Shown here in pieces: positions 1 to 7,688 of a DNA stretch of 64,000 nt (positions within the stretch are counted from its first letter, which is position 1; the number at the start of each line of letters is the position of its first letter). The notes under the pieces are model-generated. The model made no database searches. It saw nothing but the letters and a program-made list of their open reading frames with translations, and was not told the DNA's origin. This DNA is from Mogibacterium diversum (lineage in GTDB: Bacteria > Bacillota > Clostridia > Peptostreptococcales > Anaerovoracaceae), in contig NZ_CP027228.1 in the NCBI RefSeq assembly GCF_002998925.1, positions 992,001-1,056,000 of the forward strand. Direction: 5' to 3'. The translations under genes and the position numbers were made by a program.

Positions 1-1059
1 CTTCATGAGCTCATCCTCTTCATTTAACTTAGTATCATTTTCATGACGAACCTCTTTGCTCATCATGAACCAGCTCGCAACGTCTACGCGCTCTAATGAC
101 TTATCCTTGGAAGCTTCTAGAATCACGTCTCTAAGAGAATTTGCCAAAACCTGCTGATGCACGATTAGCACCTTCCGAGGCTCGTGGTCCATCACCTTAT
201 GGGCGAACCTATCTGAACGCTCCTGTGGCAGTGGATAGCATATCTCATACTGTACGCCGTACTTATCTCTTAGCCATCTCGCAGGCTTTACACCGCCTGG
301 AGATACGACGATATTTCTATCCACATGTGCAGCGGCAGCCACATCTTCGAGCGTATCGTTCATGCCATAGATAACTGGGTTATCCATGCCTTGCTCGCTA
401 AGTGCAGTCACCATATCTTCGTAATCGCCGCTTCCAGGGGTGTCGAGCGGCGTAAAGCCGAGTACCCCAACTCTTTCGGAAGCATTACTCTTATCAATCT
501 TACCTAAATCACCTAGCTTGCCCAGTTTTCCTAGCTTTTCTAGCTCTTCCAAGCTAATGGCTTTTTGCTCAAGACTGCCATTTGCGATGAACCTTGCTCC
601 TGATCCACCTTCTTCATACAAGTAGTTCTTGAGTATCTGTAGAAACGCCCTGCTAACACCTTCGTCATACATGTCGATTCCATTAGTCTCAACAGGCACA
701 ACTGGCACCTCGTAGTCAGTCTCCATCAGGCGTTTTAACGCTCTATAGTCAGTAGCGATAACGGCTGGTACTGGTGTCCCGATTAGACCGACGAATTTAG
801 CATCTATATCTCCGAGTGCTTCCTTAGTCTTCTGGATGAGAAGCTCATCACGGCCGAGAATCGCATCTAGGTCACGAAGAGCTGCACTAAATATCGCACT
901 CTTTTTCTTATCCCAACGCGGCTCATCGTATCCGCAGATATTTCCAACACATCCGCCAGCATCCATGATTATCAGCATACCGCCGTAGTGAAACAGCACA
1001 GAGACCGCTCCAGACTGGTCTGGCGTAAACGGCGATAGATATTTTCTAAGCCCTTTCAT
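1..1059 (-). CDS. Nitrogenase-like component 1, NifK-type subunit (set A), 3' end outside window
   Basis: My translation from the ATG at 1059 runs open for 353 codons to the window edge, so the C-terminus is missing. The protein belongs to the nitrogenase component-1 (oxidoreductase) family: residues 36-48 read GCVGNICGYDEPR, with Cys37 and Cys42 where NifK/BchB/NflK-type subunits carry iron-sulfur ligands, followed by a family-typical LGRDE segment. A GGAGG site lies just upstream, inside the end of the preceding gene; the two genes overlap by 14 bp, so translational coupling is likely. Residues about 166-195 are a charged, Gly/Leu/Lys-rich insert (KLGKLGKLGDLG). It is the third gene of a minus-strand NifH-D-K-like operon. 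Substrate unknown; true nitrogen fixation is unlikely because no NifB/E/N genes are seen. Confidence 0.8.
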   Translation of the reverse strand, partial: MKGLRKYLSPFTPDQSGAVSVLFHYGGMLIIMDAGGCVGNICGYDEPRWDKKKSAIFSAALRDLDAILGRDELLIQKTKEALGDIDAKFVGLIGTPVPAVIATDYRALKRLMETDYEVPVVPVETNGIDMYDEGVSRAFLQILKNYLYEEGGSGARFIANGSLEQKAISLEELEKLGKLGKLGDLGKIDKSNASERVGVLGFTPLDTPGSGDYEDMVTALSEQGMDNPVIYGMNDTLEDVAAAAHVDRNIVVSPGGVKPARWLRDKYGVQYEICYPLPQERSDRFAHKVMDHEPRKVLIVHQQVLANSLRDVILEASKDKSLERVDVASWFMMSKEVRHENDTKLNEEDELMK

Positions 1060-2335
1060 CAGCGAGCCTCCTCTCTATTGCCTCTACAAAGTGTACTAGT
1101 CCCTTGTATCCAAACGGCTGAATCTCGTTATTCCAGTGCACATTTATCGACTCTGGATAGTAGAACTGTGCATCTATACCGATTGAAATATCAACCTTTT
1201 CCGAACCATCATAGTTCATCATTGTCGGCGACATAGTCGAGTACACCTTAAGGCCCCGGTTATAGCTAGCAAGTTCTCTGATAAAAGGGAAGTCATCTTC
1301 GCTTACATTCGCAAACACCGACTTAACGCGTAGTCCCAGCTTCTCGAGTGCTAGCGCCATCTCGATTGAGTTTCCATTTACAACCTGTCCTATTGCAAAT
1401 GTCTTTCCTTCACACAGCTGCTGAAGTCTTAGGCACGCATCGCTAGCCTCACGGAAGTATTCCGAATCATCGATTTCTACTCCGAGAGCCGCAGCGAACA
1501 GCGCATATTGACGCTGAATTCTATCTATTTCATATACTCTAGTCAGCTCCACATAAGGGATTCCGAGCTTTGACTCAAGTGTGAATGCTGCCTTTCTAGC
1601 CTCTGGATGAAGTATGATATTGAAATCTGCTCCGCCCATCTCCATGTATTCTTCGAGGGTTTCTTTTCTCCCTACCTCATGTATGGTCTTGATTCCCATC
1701 TGACCGAGGATATCATACAGGTCAGAATCATCCTCGAGATGTGTAAAATTACCGAGTAAATTAACGGTCCCACCTGTCGGCTTTCTCTTCTCAAGCAGCG
1801 AGTAAATCGCTTCTCTTACAGCTACCATCGGTGGGTTCTTGCCCTCGCGCATAAGCGCATACATATATGTAGGAACTACATGAATTCCCGTGCGTTCCTC
1901 AGCCTTTCTACAGACACGCTCTAGATCAGTTCCGAGAAGCGCATCGACGCATGTGATGCAGATAACCACAACCTTAGGCTTCACTTCACAGACTTCATAG
2001 ATCTCCTCGATAGCCTCTGGTATATCGGATAGATGTCTACCTGTGACGAGGTCATTTTCACTCATCTGAAGGAAAAACATCCTCTCACTATATCCGCCTT
2101 CGTCCGCCAAAATCGTGGTATTGCGGCCACAGCAAGCTGGCGCAACCACGAGCATTACCGATTCTGGTATTACTACTCCTGCTCTCTTAACGCCAAATCC
2201 CTGCGCACCTGGTGAATTGTACATCAAGGTCGCCGGTGAGCTATACACGAGATGCTCGTTGCTCACTAGCTCGGTCGGAATACTGCCAGCCTCAGCGAGC
2301 GCTCCTATTGTCGTGAAATAAGTGTCTCTCGCCAT
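1046..2335 (-). CDS. Nitrogenase-like component 1, NifD-type subunit (set A)
   Basis: 429-residue protein of the nitrogenase component-1 family. Cysteines sit at PACCGR (68, 69) and ICITCVDALLGTD (126, 129); the Cys in the CxxxLLGTD context matches the conserved third NifD ligand. There is no cysteine in the first 60 residues, so the most N-terminal ligand of classical NifD is either absent or supplied by the Cys68/69 pair. The start codon overlaps the stop of the upstream NifH-like gene and the 3' end overlaps the NifK-like gene, so the three form a tight operon. Probably the alpha-type half of a heterotetramer that takes electrons from the adjacent NifH-like protein. The function cannot be assigned from sequence; Group IV nitrogenase-like proteins include methylthio-alkane reductase and F430 enzymes as well as many unknowns. 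Confidence 0.85.
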   Translation of the reverse strand: MARDTYFTTIGALAEAGSIPTELVSNEHLVYSSPATLMYNSPGAQGFGVKRAGVVIPESVMLVVAPACCGRNTTILADEGGYSERMFFLQMSENDLVTGRHLSDIPEAIEEIYEVCEVKPKVVVICITCVDALLGTDLERVCRKAEERTGIHVVPTYMYALMREGKNPPMVAVREAIYSLLEKRKPTGGTVNLLGNFTHLEDDSDLYDILGQMGIKTIHEVGRKETLEEYMEMGGADFNIILHPEARKAAFTLESKLGIPYVELTRVYEIDRIQRQYALFAAALGVEIDDSEYFREASDACLRLQQLCEGKTFAIGQVVNGNSIEMALALEKLGLRVKSVFANVSEDDFPFIRELASYNRGLKVYSTMSPTMMNYDGSEKVDISIGIDAQFYYPESINVHWNNEIQPFGYKGLVHFVEAIERRLADERA

Positions 2336-3087
2336 TACGAATTCTCCTTAATCAGGTAGTCTGCCAGTGCAAAGAACCTCTTTGCGATATCCGACTCAGG
2401 ATTACCCTCGATTACGGTCTTACCCTGATCCTCCCAGTCTATGATCTCCTGACTGCGAGGGATCTCTCCTACGATTGGTATTCCAGCCTCATCTGCAAAT
2501 GCCTGCACCTTCTCCGTCTCATTCTCGACGTTACGGTGATTGAGCACCACGCCCTTTACCTTGGCATAGCCACGGTCCGCAAAATTATCTACAGCCGTCT
2601 TGATATTATTTGCCGCATAGAGAGCCATCTTTTCACCCGACGTTACGATGAGTATATCCTCTGCAAAGCCCTCTCTGATAGGTGCAGCAAAGCCTCCACA
2701 GACTACGTCCCCGAGCACGTCATATAGGACTACATCAGGATGAAATCTGCCAAAAACATCTAGGTCATCTATTAGATTAAAAGTCGAGATGATACCTCTG
2801 CCTGCGCATCCGATGCCAGGTGTAGGCCCACCAGTCTCGATACATTCTACTCCTCCAAATCCAGTTTTAACCATCTCGTCGATAGTCGGTTCATCGTCGT
2901 TATCTCTCATGAAGTTCATAACCGGAATCAGCGGATTGCCGCCGAGAAGATTGATAGTCGAGTCGGCCTTTGGATCACATCCAATCTGAACTACCTTATA
3001 TCCCTTAACTGCAAAGGCTGCTGCGAGATTCGCAGTCACCGTCGACTTGCCGATACCACCTTTACCATATATTGCTACTTTAATCAT
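2335..3087 (-). CDS. NifH-like iron protein (set A)
   Basis: 250-residue NifH/BchL-superfamily ATPase. It shows the P-loop [10 protein letters not shown] at residues 7-16, the switch region GCDPKADST, and the two cysteines that bridge the dimer [4Fe-4S] cluster in GIGCAGRG and DVVCGGFA. Length is slightly shorter than nitrogenase NifH (about 275-296), as is common in nitrogenase-like groups. It is preceded by a strong site (AGGGGG then TAA ATG) and heads the operon with two component-1 genes. Its role is ATP-dependent single-electron transfer to the component-1 complex in the cytoplasm. Expression is probably controlled by the structured leader at 3088-3188. It is paralogous to the gene at 3362, but the middle and C-terminal thirds differ, so each copy presumably serves its own partner. 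Confidence 0.93.
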   Translation of the reverse strand: MIKVAIYGKGGIGKSTVTANLAAAFAVKGYKVVQIGCDPKADSTINLLGGNPLIPVMNFMRDNDDEPTIDEMVKTGFGGVECIETGGPTPGIGCAGRGIISTFNLIDDLDVFGRFHPDVVLYDVLGDVVCGGFAAPIREGFAEDILIVTSGEKMALYAANNIKTAVDNFADRGYAKVKGVVLNHRNVENETEKVQAFADEAGIPIVGEIPRSQEIIDWEDQGKTVIEGNPESDIAKRFFALADYLIKENS

Positions 3088-3188
3088 TTATCCCCCTACA
3101 CAAAAAGACTTCAAACCACACAGGTAGAAGTCTCCGAAAACAATTTCATACCACTCGGGACACCTTGTGGTTGGTCTTCATTTAATTA
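3088..3188 (-). promoter_or_regulatory. Structured 5' leader with alternative terminator/antiterminator folds (candidate riboswitch)
   Basis: From the predicted start site near 3188 the minus-strand transcript has about 100 nt before the NifH-like ATG. Fold 1 is an intrinsic terminator: AGACTTC (3127-3133) pairs with GAAGTCT (3106-3112), followed by a U run (3102-3106). Fold 2 nests AAGAC/GTCTT, AACCAC/GTGGTT and AGGT/ACCT between the 5' part (about 3164-3178) and the terminator region, with an inner CCGA/TCGG stem. The two folds compete for the same bases, as in riboswitches and protein-dependent antiterminators. I do not recognise a known class. Confidence 0.6.
3101..3133 (-). terminator. 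Attenuator-like intrinsic terminator in the leader of nitrogenase-like set A
   Basis: A 7-bp stem AGACTTC/GAAGTCT with a 14-nt loop is directly followed by a run of five T on the minus strand. It lies between the promoter and the first gene, so it can only act as an attenuator. Confidence 0.65.
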
Positions 3189-3194
3189 ATTAAA

Positions 3195-3223
3195 ATTATA
3201 CTATCGCAACAGATTGTGCGCAA
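3195..3223 (-). promoter_or_regulatory. Sigma-A promoter for nitrogenase-like set A
   Basis: On the minus strand TTGCGC (3218-3223) and a perfect TATAAT (3195-3200) are separated by exactly 17 bp, which places the start near 3188. Confidence 0.7.
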
Positions 3224-3247
3224 TAAAAGGTATTTTAATCACAATCG

Positions 3248-3276
3248 TTTACATTTTTTTGAGTGACTGATAAAAT
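3248..3276 (+). promoter_or_regulatory. Sigma-A promoter for nitrogenase-like set B
   Basis: TTTACA (3248-3253) and TAAAAT (3271-3276) are separated by 17 bp. The promoter stands back to back with the set A promoter, with 24 bp between the two -35 boxes. Confidence 0.6.
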
Positions 3277-3361
3277 ATTTTAAATACATTTTCTCTCTTT
3301 ATACCTATTAAAAAGGTGTAAATTGGTGAGGTGAAATTTATTTTTTAGGAAGTATTTCTCT

Positions 3362-4111
3362 ATGAAAAGAATTGCAATATATGGGAAAGGCGGAATTGGA
3401 AAATCCACTACCGTCTCTAATATGTCTGCGGCACTCGCTGGAAAAGGATATACGGTCATGCAGATTGGATGCGATCCGAAAGCAGATTCCACGATTAGTC
3501 TTCGCCAAGGAAGGAATCTCACTCCAGTTCTCGATACTTACAGGGATAAGATCAAGGACATTCAGCTTGAAGACATGTATACCATCGGCTATAACGGTGT
3601 TATCTGCGTGGAAGCTGGTGGTCCAACTCCAGGCATTGGCTGCGCTGGACGCGGCGTTGCTAAGGCGCTGGATTTGCTCAAGCAAAAGAATTTCGAAGAA
3701 GTACTCCATCCCGATGTCGTCTTCTACGATGTGCTCGGAGACGTAGTATGTGGCGGTTTCTCGATGCCGCTTCGCAAGAATTATGCGGACAACGTATATG
3801 TTATCTCTTCTGGGGAGCAGATGGCGATATATGCGGCGATGAACCTCGGTCTAGCGATGGAAAATTTTAAACGCAGAGGTCACAACGGGCTATCTGGAAT
3901 AATTGCCAACAAGCGCAATGTCAACGGCGAAGACGAGAAACTTCATACACTCAGTGAAGACCTCGAGTGCCCGATAGTCGGAACTATCGAGCACAGCATG
4001 GTGGTAAAAAGAGCGTCTGACGACGCTCTCACTGTCGCCGAAGCTTTTCCCGATGACCCGATGGTTGACGTATATACTAAGATAGCGATGGAGATTATAA
4101 ACAGGGACTAA
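3362..4111 (+). CDS. NifH-like iron protein (set B)
   Basis: 249-residue NifH-superfamily ATPase with the P-loop [10 protein letters not shown], the GCDPKADST switch and both cluster cysteines ([16 protein letters not shown]). It starts with ATG after AGGAAG and is followed one base after its stop by the set B component-1 gene, so the three plus-strand genes form an operon. The N-terminal half is very close to the set A iron protein while the C-terminal region diverges, suggesting duplication followed by specialisation for a different component-1 partner. Cytoplasmic ATP-driven electron donor; final substrate unknown. Confidence 0.92.
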   Translation: MKRIAIYGKGGIGKSTTVSNMSAALAGKGYTVMQIGCDPKADSTISLRQGRNLTPVLDTYRDKIKDIQLEDMYTIGYNGVICVEAGGPTPGIGCAGRGVAKALDLLKQKNFEEVLHPDVVFYDVLGDVVCGGFSMPLRKNYADNVYVISSGEQMAIYAAMNLGLAMENFKRRGHNGLSGIIANKRNVNGEDEKLHTLSEDLECPIVGTIEHSMVVKRASDDALTVAEAFPDDPMVDVYTKIAMEIINRD

Positions 4112-4112
4112 T

Positions 4113-5438
4113 ATGCTGATTGATTTACACAAACCCGATATTAATAAAGCGAAGGTGAAGCTTGGAGATCTCGATACCCTGGCTCCTTTCCCACGCAAAC
4201 TTGAATACTCATGTCCTTCGCGCGGTGGCTGGACTATCGCGCATACACCGATGATTATTCCTGGTTCGCACATGATATACATCGGAGCGTCAGCATGTCT
4301 ACGCGGCGTGGTTCTCTCTGCCGCCGAGTATGAGGGGCTGGATAGATTTTCAATGGTACTCATTGAGGAAAAGGATATTCTTAGTGGCAACATGGAAGAG
4401 CTTTTTATCGAGGGCGTTACCGACATCCTGAATAAGCTTGACCACAAGCCTACGTGCGTGCTCCCTTTTACAGGCTGCATTCACTACTTCTTAGCCACGG
4501 ATATCGAATATATATATGACGAACTTTCGGCTCGCTTTCCAGACATCGACTTCATCTCTTCGCAGATGACGCCGACTATGAAGATAAACGACCACACACC
4601 TGAAGAGGACATGTGTCGCTCGATGTATCTGTGTATCGAGGAACAACCGCTTAATGATAAAGTCGTTAATTTCATCGGCGATAGTTTTCCGATTGATAGG
4701 TCTGGTGATCATATGAAGCTACTACATGATAATGGTTTCCGTACTCATGATCTCGCTTCAATCGATGATTACGATGAGTACAAGGCTATGGGCGAGAGTT
4801 TTCTCAATATCTACTCCCTTCCTATCGCGAAGTGGTCCACTGAATGCCTTGAGGAGAGGCTCGGTCAGAAGAGCCTGTACATGCCGTACACTTACGACTA
4901 CGACGAGATTGACCATGATATGAGTGCGCTTTCTAAGATTATCGGAGCTCCTGCTCCTGATTTTGCATCGCTTCGGGCAGAAGCTGATGAAGCTCTAAGA
5001 GATGCACTTTCTGTTATCGGAGATGCACAGATTGCTATAGACTTCATGAGCACGCCGCGCTTTTTGAGCCTTGCAAAGCTCCTGCTCTCACGTGGCTTCA
5101 ACGTGACTGAGATTTATGGAGATGCTCTAACGCCAGATAGCAAACTTGATCTCGAGTGGCTGCAGCAGAATTATCCAGATATTCCGCTGATTGCAACTCA
5201 GGATTTTCGTGCACGCTTCTATCCAAGAGACGAAGCTGAGGGTGGCAAGCTGCTTGCAATAGGTCAGAAAGCTGCGTATTTTACTGGCACTAACCACTTT
5301 GTAAATCTAATCGCCAACAACAGCTGGTATGGATATGACGCGATTAAGAAGCTCGCAGCAGAAATGATCGATGCGTTTAACAACGAAAAAGACACTAAGT
5401 CCATAATTCAGGTTAAGGCTTGGGGGTGCTCGGCATGA
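4113..5438 (+). CDS. Nitrogenase-like component 1, NifD-type subunit (set B)
   Basis: 441 residues. Three cysteines lie in the order expected for NifD-type cluster ligands: Cys34 (EYSCPSRGG), Cys62 (ASACLRG) and Cys122 (TGCIHYFLATD, the GxxxxxLxxD context). This is a more classical arrangement than the set A homologue. The start is fixed by the one-base gap to the NifH stop; the stop overlaps the next start (ATGA). Together with the genes on either side it forms a NifH-D-K-like unit. No homocitrate/FeMo-cofactor ligand pattern is obvious and no cofactor-assembly gene is present, so a nitrogenase-like reductase of unknown substrate is the safest call. Confidence 0.8.
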   Translation: MLIDLHKPDINKAKVKLGDLDTLAPFPRKLEYSCPSRGGWTIAHTPMIIPGSHMIYIGASACLRGVVLSAAEYEGLDRFSMVLIEEKDILSGNMEELFIEGVTDILNKLDHKPTCVLPFTGCIHYFLATDIEYIYDELSARFPDIDFISSQMTPTMKINDHTPEEDMCRSMYLCIEEQPLNDKVVNFIGDSFPIDRSGDHMKLLHDNGFRTHDLASIDDYDEYKAMGESFLNIYSLPIAKWSTECLEERLGQKSLYMPYTYDYDEIDHDMSALSKIIGAPAPDFASLRAEADEALRDALSVIGDAQIAIDFMSTPRFLSLAKLLLSRGFNVTEIYGDALTPDSKLDLEWLQQNYPDIPLIATQDFRARFYPRDEAEGGKLLAIGQKAAYFTGTNHFVNLIANNSWYGYDAIKKLAAEMIDAFNNEKDTKSIIQVKAWGCSA

Positions 5439-6742
5439 AACAAGTAGCAAGAGTTTTATCCACCTATTCAGCCGACCTCTTCGGCATCTGCTCCGTCCTA
5501 TATGAGCTGGGCGGTCTCGTTGTAATGCACGATGCATCCGGCTGCAATTCAACATACAACACGCACGATGAGCCGCGTTGGTATGATATAGAGAGCATGA
5601 TTTACATATCTGGGCTCATTGAAAATGACGTAATTCTCGGAAACGATGAGAAACTTATAAGCGATGTAATTGAGGCTGCACAGGAAACTAATCCTAAATT
5701 CATCGCTATCTCTGCTGCGCTGATTCCACTCTTTATGAGCACGGATATGAAGGGAATCGCCCGCATCATCGAGAAGCGCACGGGAATACCGACATTTGGA
5801 TTTACGACTAATGCTATGGATACTTATGTGCTAGGCGGTAACATGGTATACCGAGAATTCCTAGATAGATTCTGCCCTGCTCTTGATGGTAGCCAGGCTA
5901 TATCTGATTCATCTTCCATATCCGTAAATCTACTCGGCGTAACTCCACTCGACTTCTCGATAATCGGAAACGTTGAGGCTCTAAAGGAGTATTTTAAAGA
6001 TTGCGGTATCGAGGTTAATTGCTGCATGACGATGGGCTGCACTCTTTCTGAAATGACAGAGGCTTATAAAGCTGATGTCAATGTCGTCTGCTCATCTCTG
6101 GCACTTGACGGTGCGAGAATACTCAATGATAAGTACGGAACACCTGCAGTTCTGGGTCTACCTATGGGAAAGGCTGCTTGCTATGAACTTGAAAAGCTTA
6201 TAAGGGAATCTGCCGTTGATGGTAAATCACGTCTGCTCGGCTCAGCCGATGAGATAACCTGTATCCCACCACTTGAACACGCAAAGTCTAGCTTCACACT
6301 TAGAGATAGAGCCAAGGGTGGCACCTGGATTATCGGAGAAGCGATTAATGCAGCAGGCATACGCTATGTGCTGGAGCACGACCTTGGAATTACTGAAGTT
6401 CACATACTATGCCCTACTCAGGTAGATGCTCATATGCTTAGAGAGGGCGATGTTATGGTGCGCGACGAAGCTGACATAGAGAAGGTGCTAAAGGGTGCAA
6501 AATGCGTAATCGCAGATCCTATCTATAGACGAATTCTGACGAGAGATGAAAATGGTAATTTACCGCACTTCATAAATATTCCTCACGAAGCTTATTCGGG
6601 CAGGATGTACAGGAGTCATATCCCGACCTTCATCGGAACAGGCTTCACAGATTGGCTGACTTCTAAGGTCAATGCTGATCAGGATTCCATCGGTATCAAC
6701 GACATTATGAAAATAAATAAACCTTATAGAAAAAACAACTAG
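5435..6742 (+). CDS. Nitrogenase-like component 1, NifK-type subunit (set B)
   Basis: I start this 435-residue protein at the ATG at 5435, which overlaps the upstream stop in ATGA and follows GGGGGTG; a TTG at 5420 in the same frame is less likely. The N-terminal motif is SGCNSTYNTHDEPRW: Cys37 aligns with Cys37 of the set A NifK-like protein, but the second cysteine (CGYDEPR in set A) is Thr here. Other cysteines further on (NCCMTMGC near 200) may be unrelated. It completes the set B operon and ends inside a strong terminator. Likely beta-type partner of the 4113-5438 product. The loss of a ligand suggests a different cluster ligation or a cluster bound mostly by the alpha subunit. Confidence 0.8.
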   Translation: MKQVARVLSTYSADLFGICSVLYELGGLVVMHDASGCNSTYNTHDEPRWYDIESMIYISGLIENDVILGNDEKLISDVIEAAQETNPKFIAISAALIPLFMSTDMKGIARIIEKRTGIPTFGFTTNAMDTYVLGGNMVYREFLDRFCPALDGSQAISDSSSISVNLLGVTPLDFSIIGNVEALKEYFKDCGIEVNCCMTMGCTLSEMTEAYKADVNVVCSSLALDGARILNDKYGTPAVLGLPMGKAACYELEKLIRESAVDGKSRLLGSADEITCIPPLEHAKSSFTLRDRAKGGTWIIGEAINAAGIRYVLEHDLGITEVHILCPTQVDAHMLREGDVMVRDEADIEKVLKGAKCVIADPIYRRILTRDENGNLPHFINIPHEAYSGRMYRSHIPTFIGTGFTDWLTSKVNADQDSIGINDIMKINKPYRKNN

Positions 6743-6768
6743 TCACATTATACGTGACTAGTTGTTTT
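6732..6768. terminator. Bidirectional terminator after nitrogenase-like set B
   Basis: A perfect 15-bp stem (arms 6732-6746 and 6754-6768, loop ATTATAC) starts AAAACAACT and ends GTTGTTTT. It includes the stop codon of the NifK-like gene and separates it from the convergent XRE gene. Confidence 0.85.
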
Positions 6769-6787
6769 CATAATACAAACAATACTG

Positions 6788-7030
6788 TTACTTTTCCAGC
6801 AGTTCGTCGACTGTAATCTTAAACATTTCAGCAAAAACTATTAACTCAATATCTGTAACAAAGCGCTTTCCTGCCTCTATTCTTTGAATTGCATTTTTAT
6901 CAATATCAAGTCCCAGAAGCTGCATGTTGTCAGCCAATTCTCTCTGTGACATATTATTGTTCTTTCTCAACCTTGATATCTCTCTACCCGATATATTATT
7001 TCTTCCATCAAAAGTTTTATTAATAAACAT
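6788..7030 (-). CDS. Small XRE-family helix-turn-helix repressor
   Basis: 80-residue protein that is essentially one HTH_3 domain: the helix-turn-helix spans about residues 17-45 (ISRLRKNNNMSQRELADNM) with the typical IQRIEAGKR after it and a C-terminal DELLEK helix. There is no effector domain, so it resembles phage- or islet-type Cro/C-proteins. It is divergent from the zinc-ribbon/TM2 gene at 7152, and two matching palindromes lie between them. The likely job is repression of that gene and of itself. The coding sequence is AT-rich compared with the flanking nitrogenase-like genes, consistent with horizontal acquisition. Confidence 0.85.
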   Translation of the reverse strand: MFINKTFDGRNNISGREISRLRKNNNMSQRELADNMQLLGLDIDKNAIQRIEAGKRFVTDIELIVFAEMFKITVDELLEK

Positions 7031-7056
7031 TTCTTAAATCTCCTACCAACTACTGA

Positions 7057-7075
7057 TGACATTCAGTGATTGTCA
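7057..7075. promoter_or_regulatory. Palindromic operator 1
   Basis: TGACATTCAGTGATTGTCA is a 19-bp imperfect palindrome; it overlaps the -35 box (TTGTCA, 7070-7075) of the plus-strand promoter. The same pattern recurs 53 bp downstream. It is the probable binding site of the adjacent XRE protein. Confidence 0.7.
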
Positions 7076-7098
7076 TTAAGATAAATGTATGGTAGAAT
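7070..7098 (+). promoter_or_regulatory. Extended -10 promoter of the zinc-ribbon/TM2 gene
   Basis: TTGTCA (7070-7075), 17-bp spacer, TAGAAT (7093-7098), preceded by TGG as an extended -10. The predicted start is near 7105, between the two operators. Confidence 0.55.
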
Positions 7099-7109
7099 CA
7101 ACCCATAAT

Positions 7110-7128
7110 TGACATTCACTAGATGTCA
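7110..7128. promoter_or_regulatory. Palindromic operator 2
   Basis: TGACATTCACTAGATGTCA has the same length and arms (TGACAT / TGTCA) as operator 1. It lies just downstream of the predicted transcription start, so a bound repressor would block elongation or looping could join both sites. Confidence 0.7.
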
Positions 7129-7151
7129 CAGCGTATAAAATAGGAGGAATT

Positions 7152-7577
7152 ATGTTTTGTAAAAATTGTGGTACAGAAATGAATGAAAATCAGGCTATTT
7201 GCTTGAACTGTGGTATTAAAAAAAATAATGGAAATAGTTTTTGTAGTAACTGTGGTAGTGAAATTAATCCAAATCAATCCGTATGTTTAAAATGTGGTGT
7301 TGCTATTCCTAACCACCCTTCCCCAGAAGCTCCCTCTCATTTTACAGAAAATTTACCTGTACGTAATAAGTTTGTTGCAGCGCTTTTGGCTATTTTTTTA
7401 GGCGGTTTAGGTGTTCATAAATTTTATTTAAATAAACCTGGAATGGGTGTGCTGTATCTTCTTTTTTGTTGGACATTTATTCCTGGAATAATTGGTTTTA
7501 TTGAAGGAATACTCTATTTATGTAGTAGCGATATTGAATTCCAATCAAAACACCATGTGCGATTAGATAATCATTAA
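7152..7577 (+). CDS. Zinc-ribbon plus TM2-domain membrane protein
   Basis: 141 residues. Two CxxC-CxxC zinc ribbons (CKNCG...CLNCG and CSNCG...CLKCG, residues 3-50) are followed by a proline-rich linker and a TM2 domain (about 72-125): a first membrane helix ending in GGLGVHKFYLNK, then a second helix with FIPGIIGFIEGI. TM2 proteins are small inner-membrane proteins of unclear function; the zinc ribbons should be cytoplasmic. AGGAGG is placed seven bases before the ATG. Expression is probably controlled by the XRE protein through the two operators upstream. The gene is AT-rich like its neighbour at 7689. Confidence 0.85.
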   Translation: MFCKNCGTEMNENQAICLNCGIKKNNGNSFCSNCGSEINPNQSVCLKCGVAIPNHPSPEAPSHFTENLPVRNKFVAALLAIFLGGLGVHKFYLNKPGMGVLYLLFCWTFIPGIIGFIEGILYLCSSDIEFQSKHHVRLDNH

Positions 7578-7688
7578 AATTTATTTATTTGCATTTTATA
7601 TGCACCCATTTTGCTAATAGCGATTACTTGTGCATAATTTCGATACTGAAGTGAATATAGTTAATTTCCTATTTGGGAGGCAATTATT

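Noticed and set aside
3890..4480. Antisense ORF of 196 aa over the set B nifH/nifD-like genes
   Set aside because: Shadow of the real genes in another frame; no support.
1..6742. Classical nitrogen fixation (nifHDK)
   Set aside because: No nifB, nifE, nifN or nifV is present, ligand patterns differ from NifDK, and two complete sets are diverged; a nitrogenase-like function is more likely.
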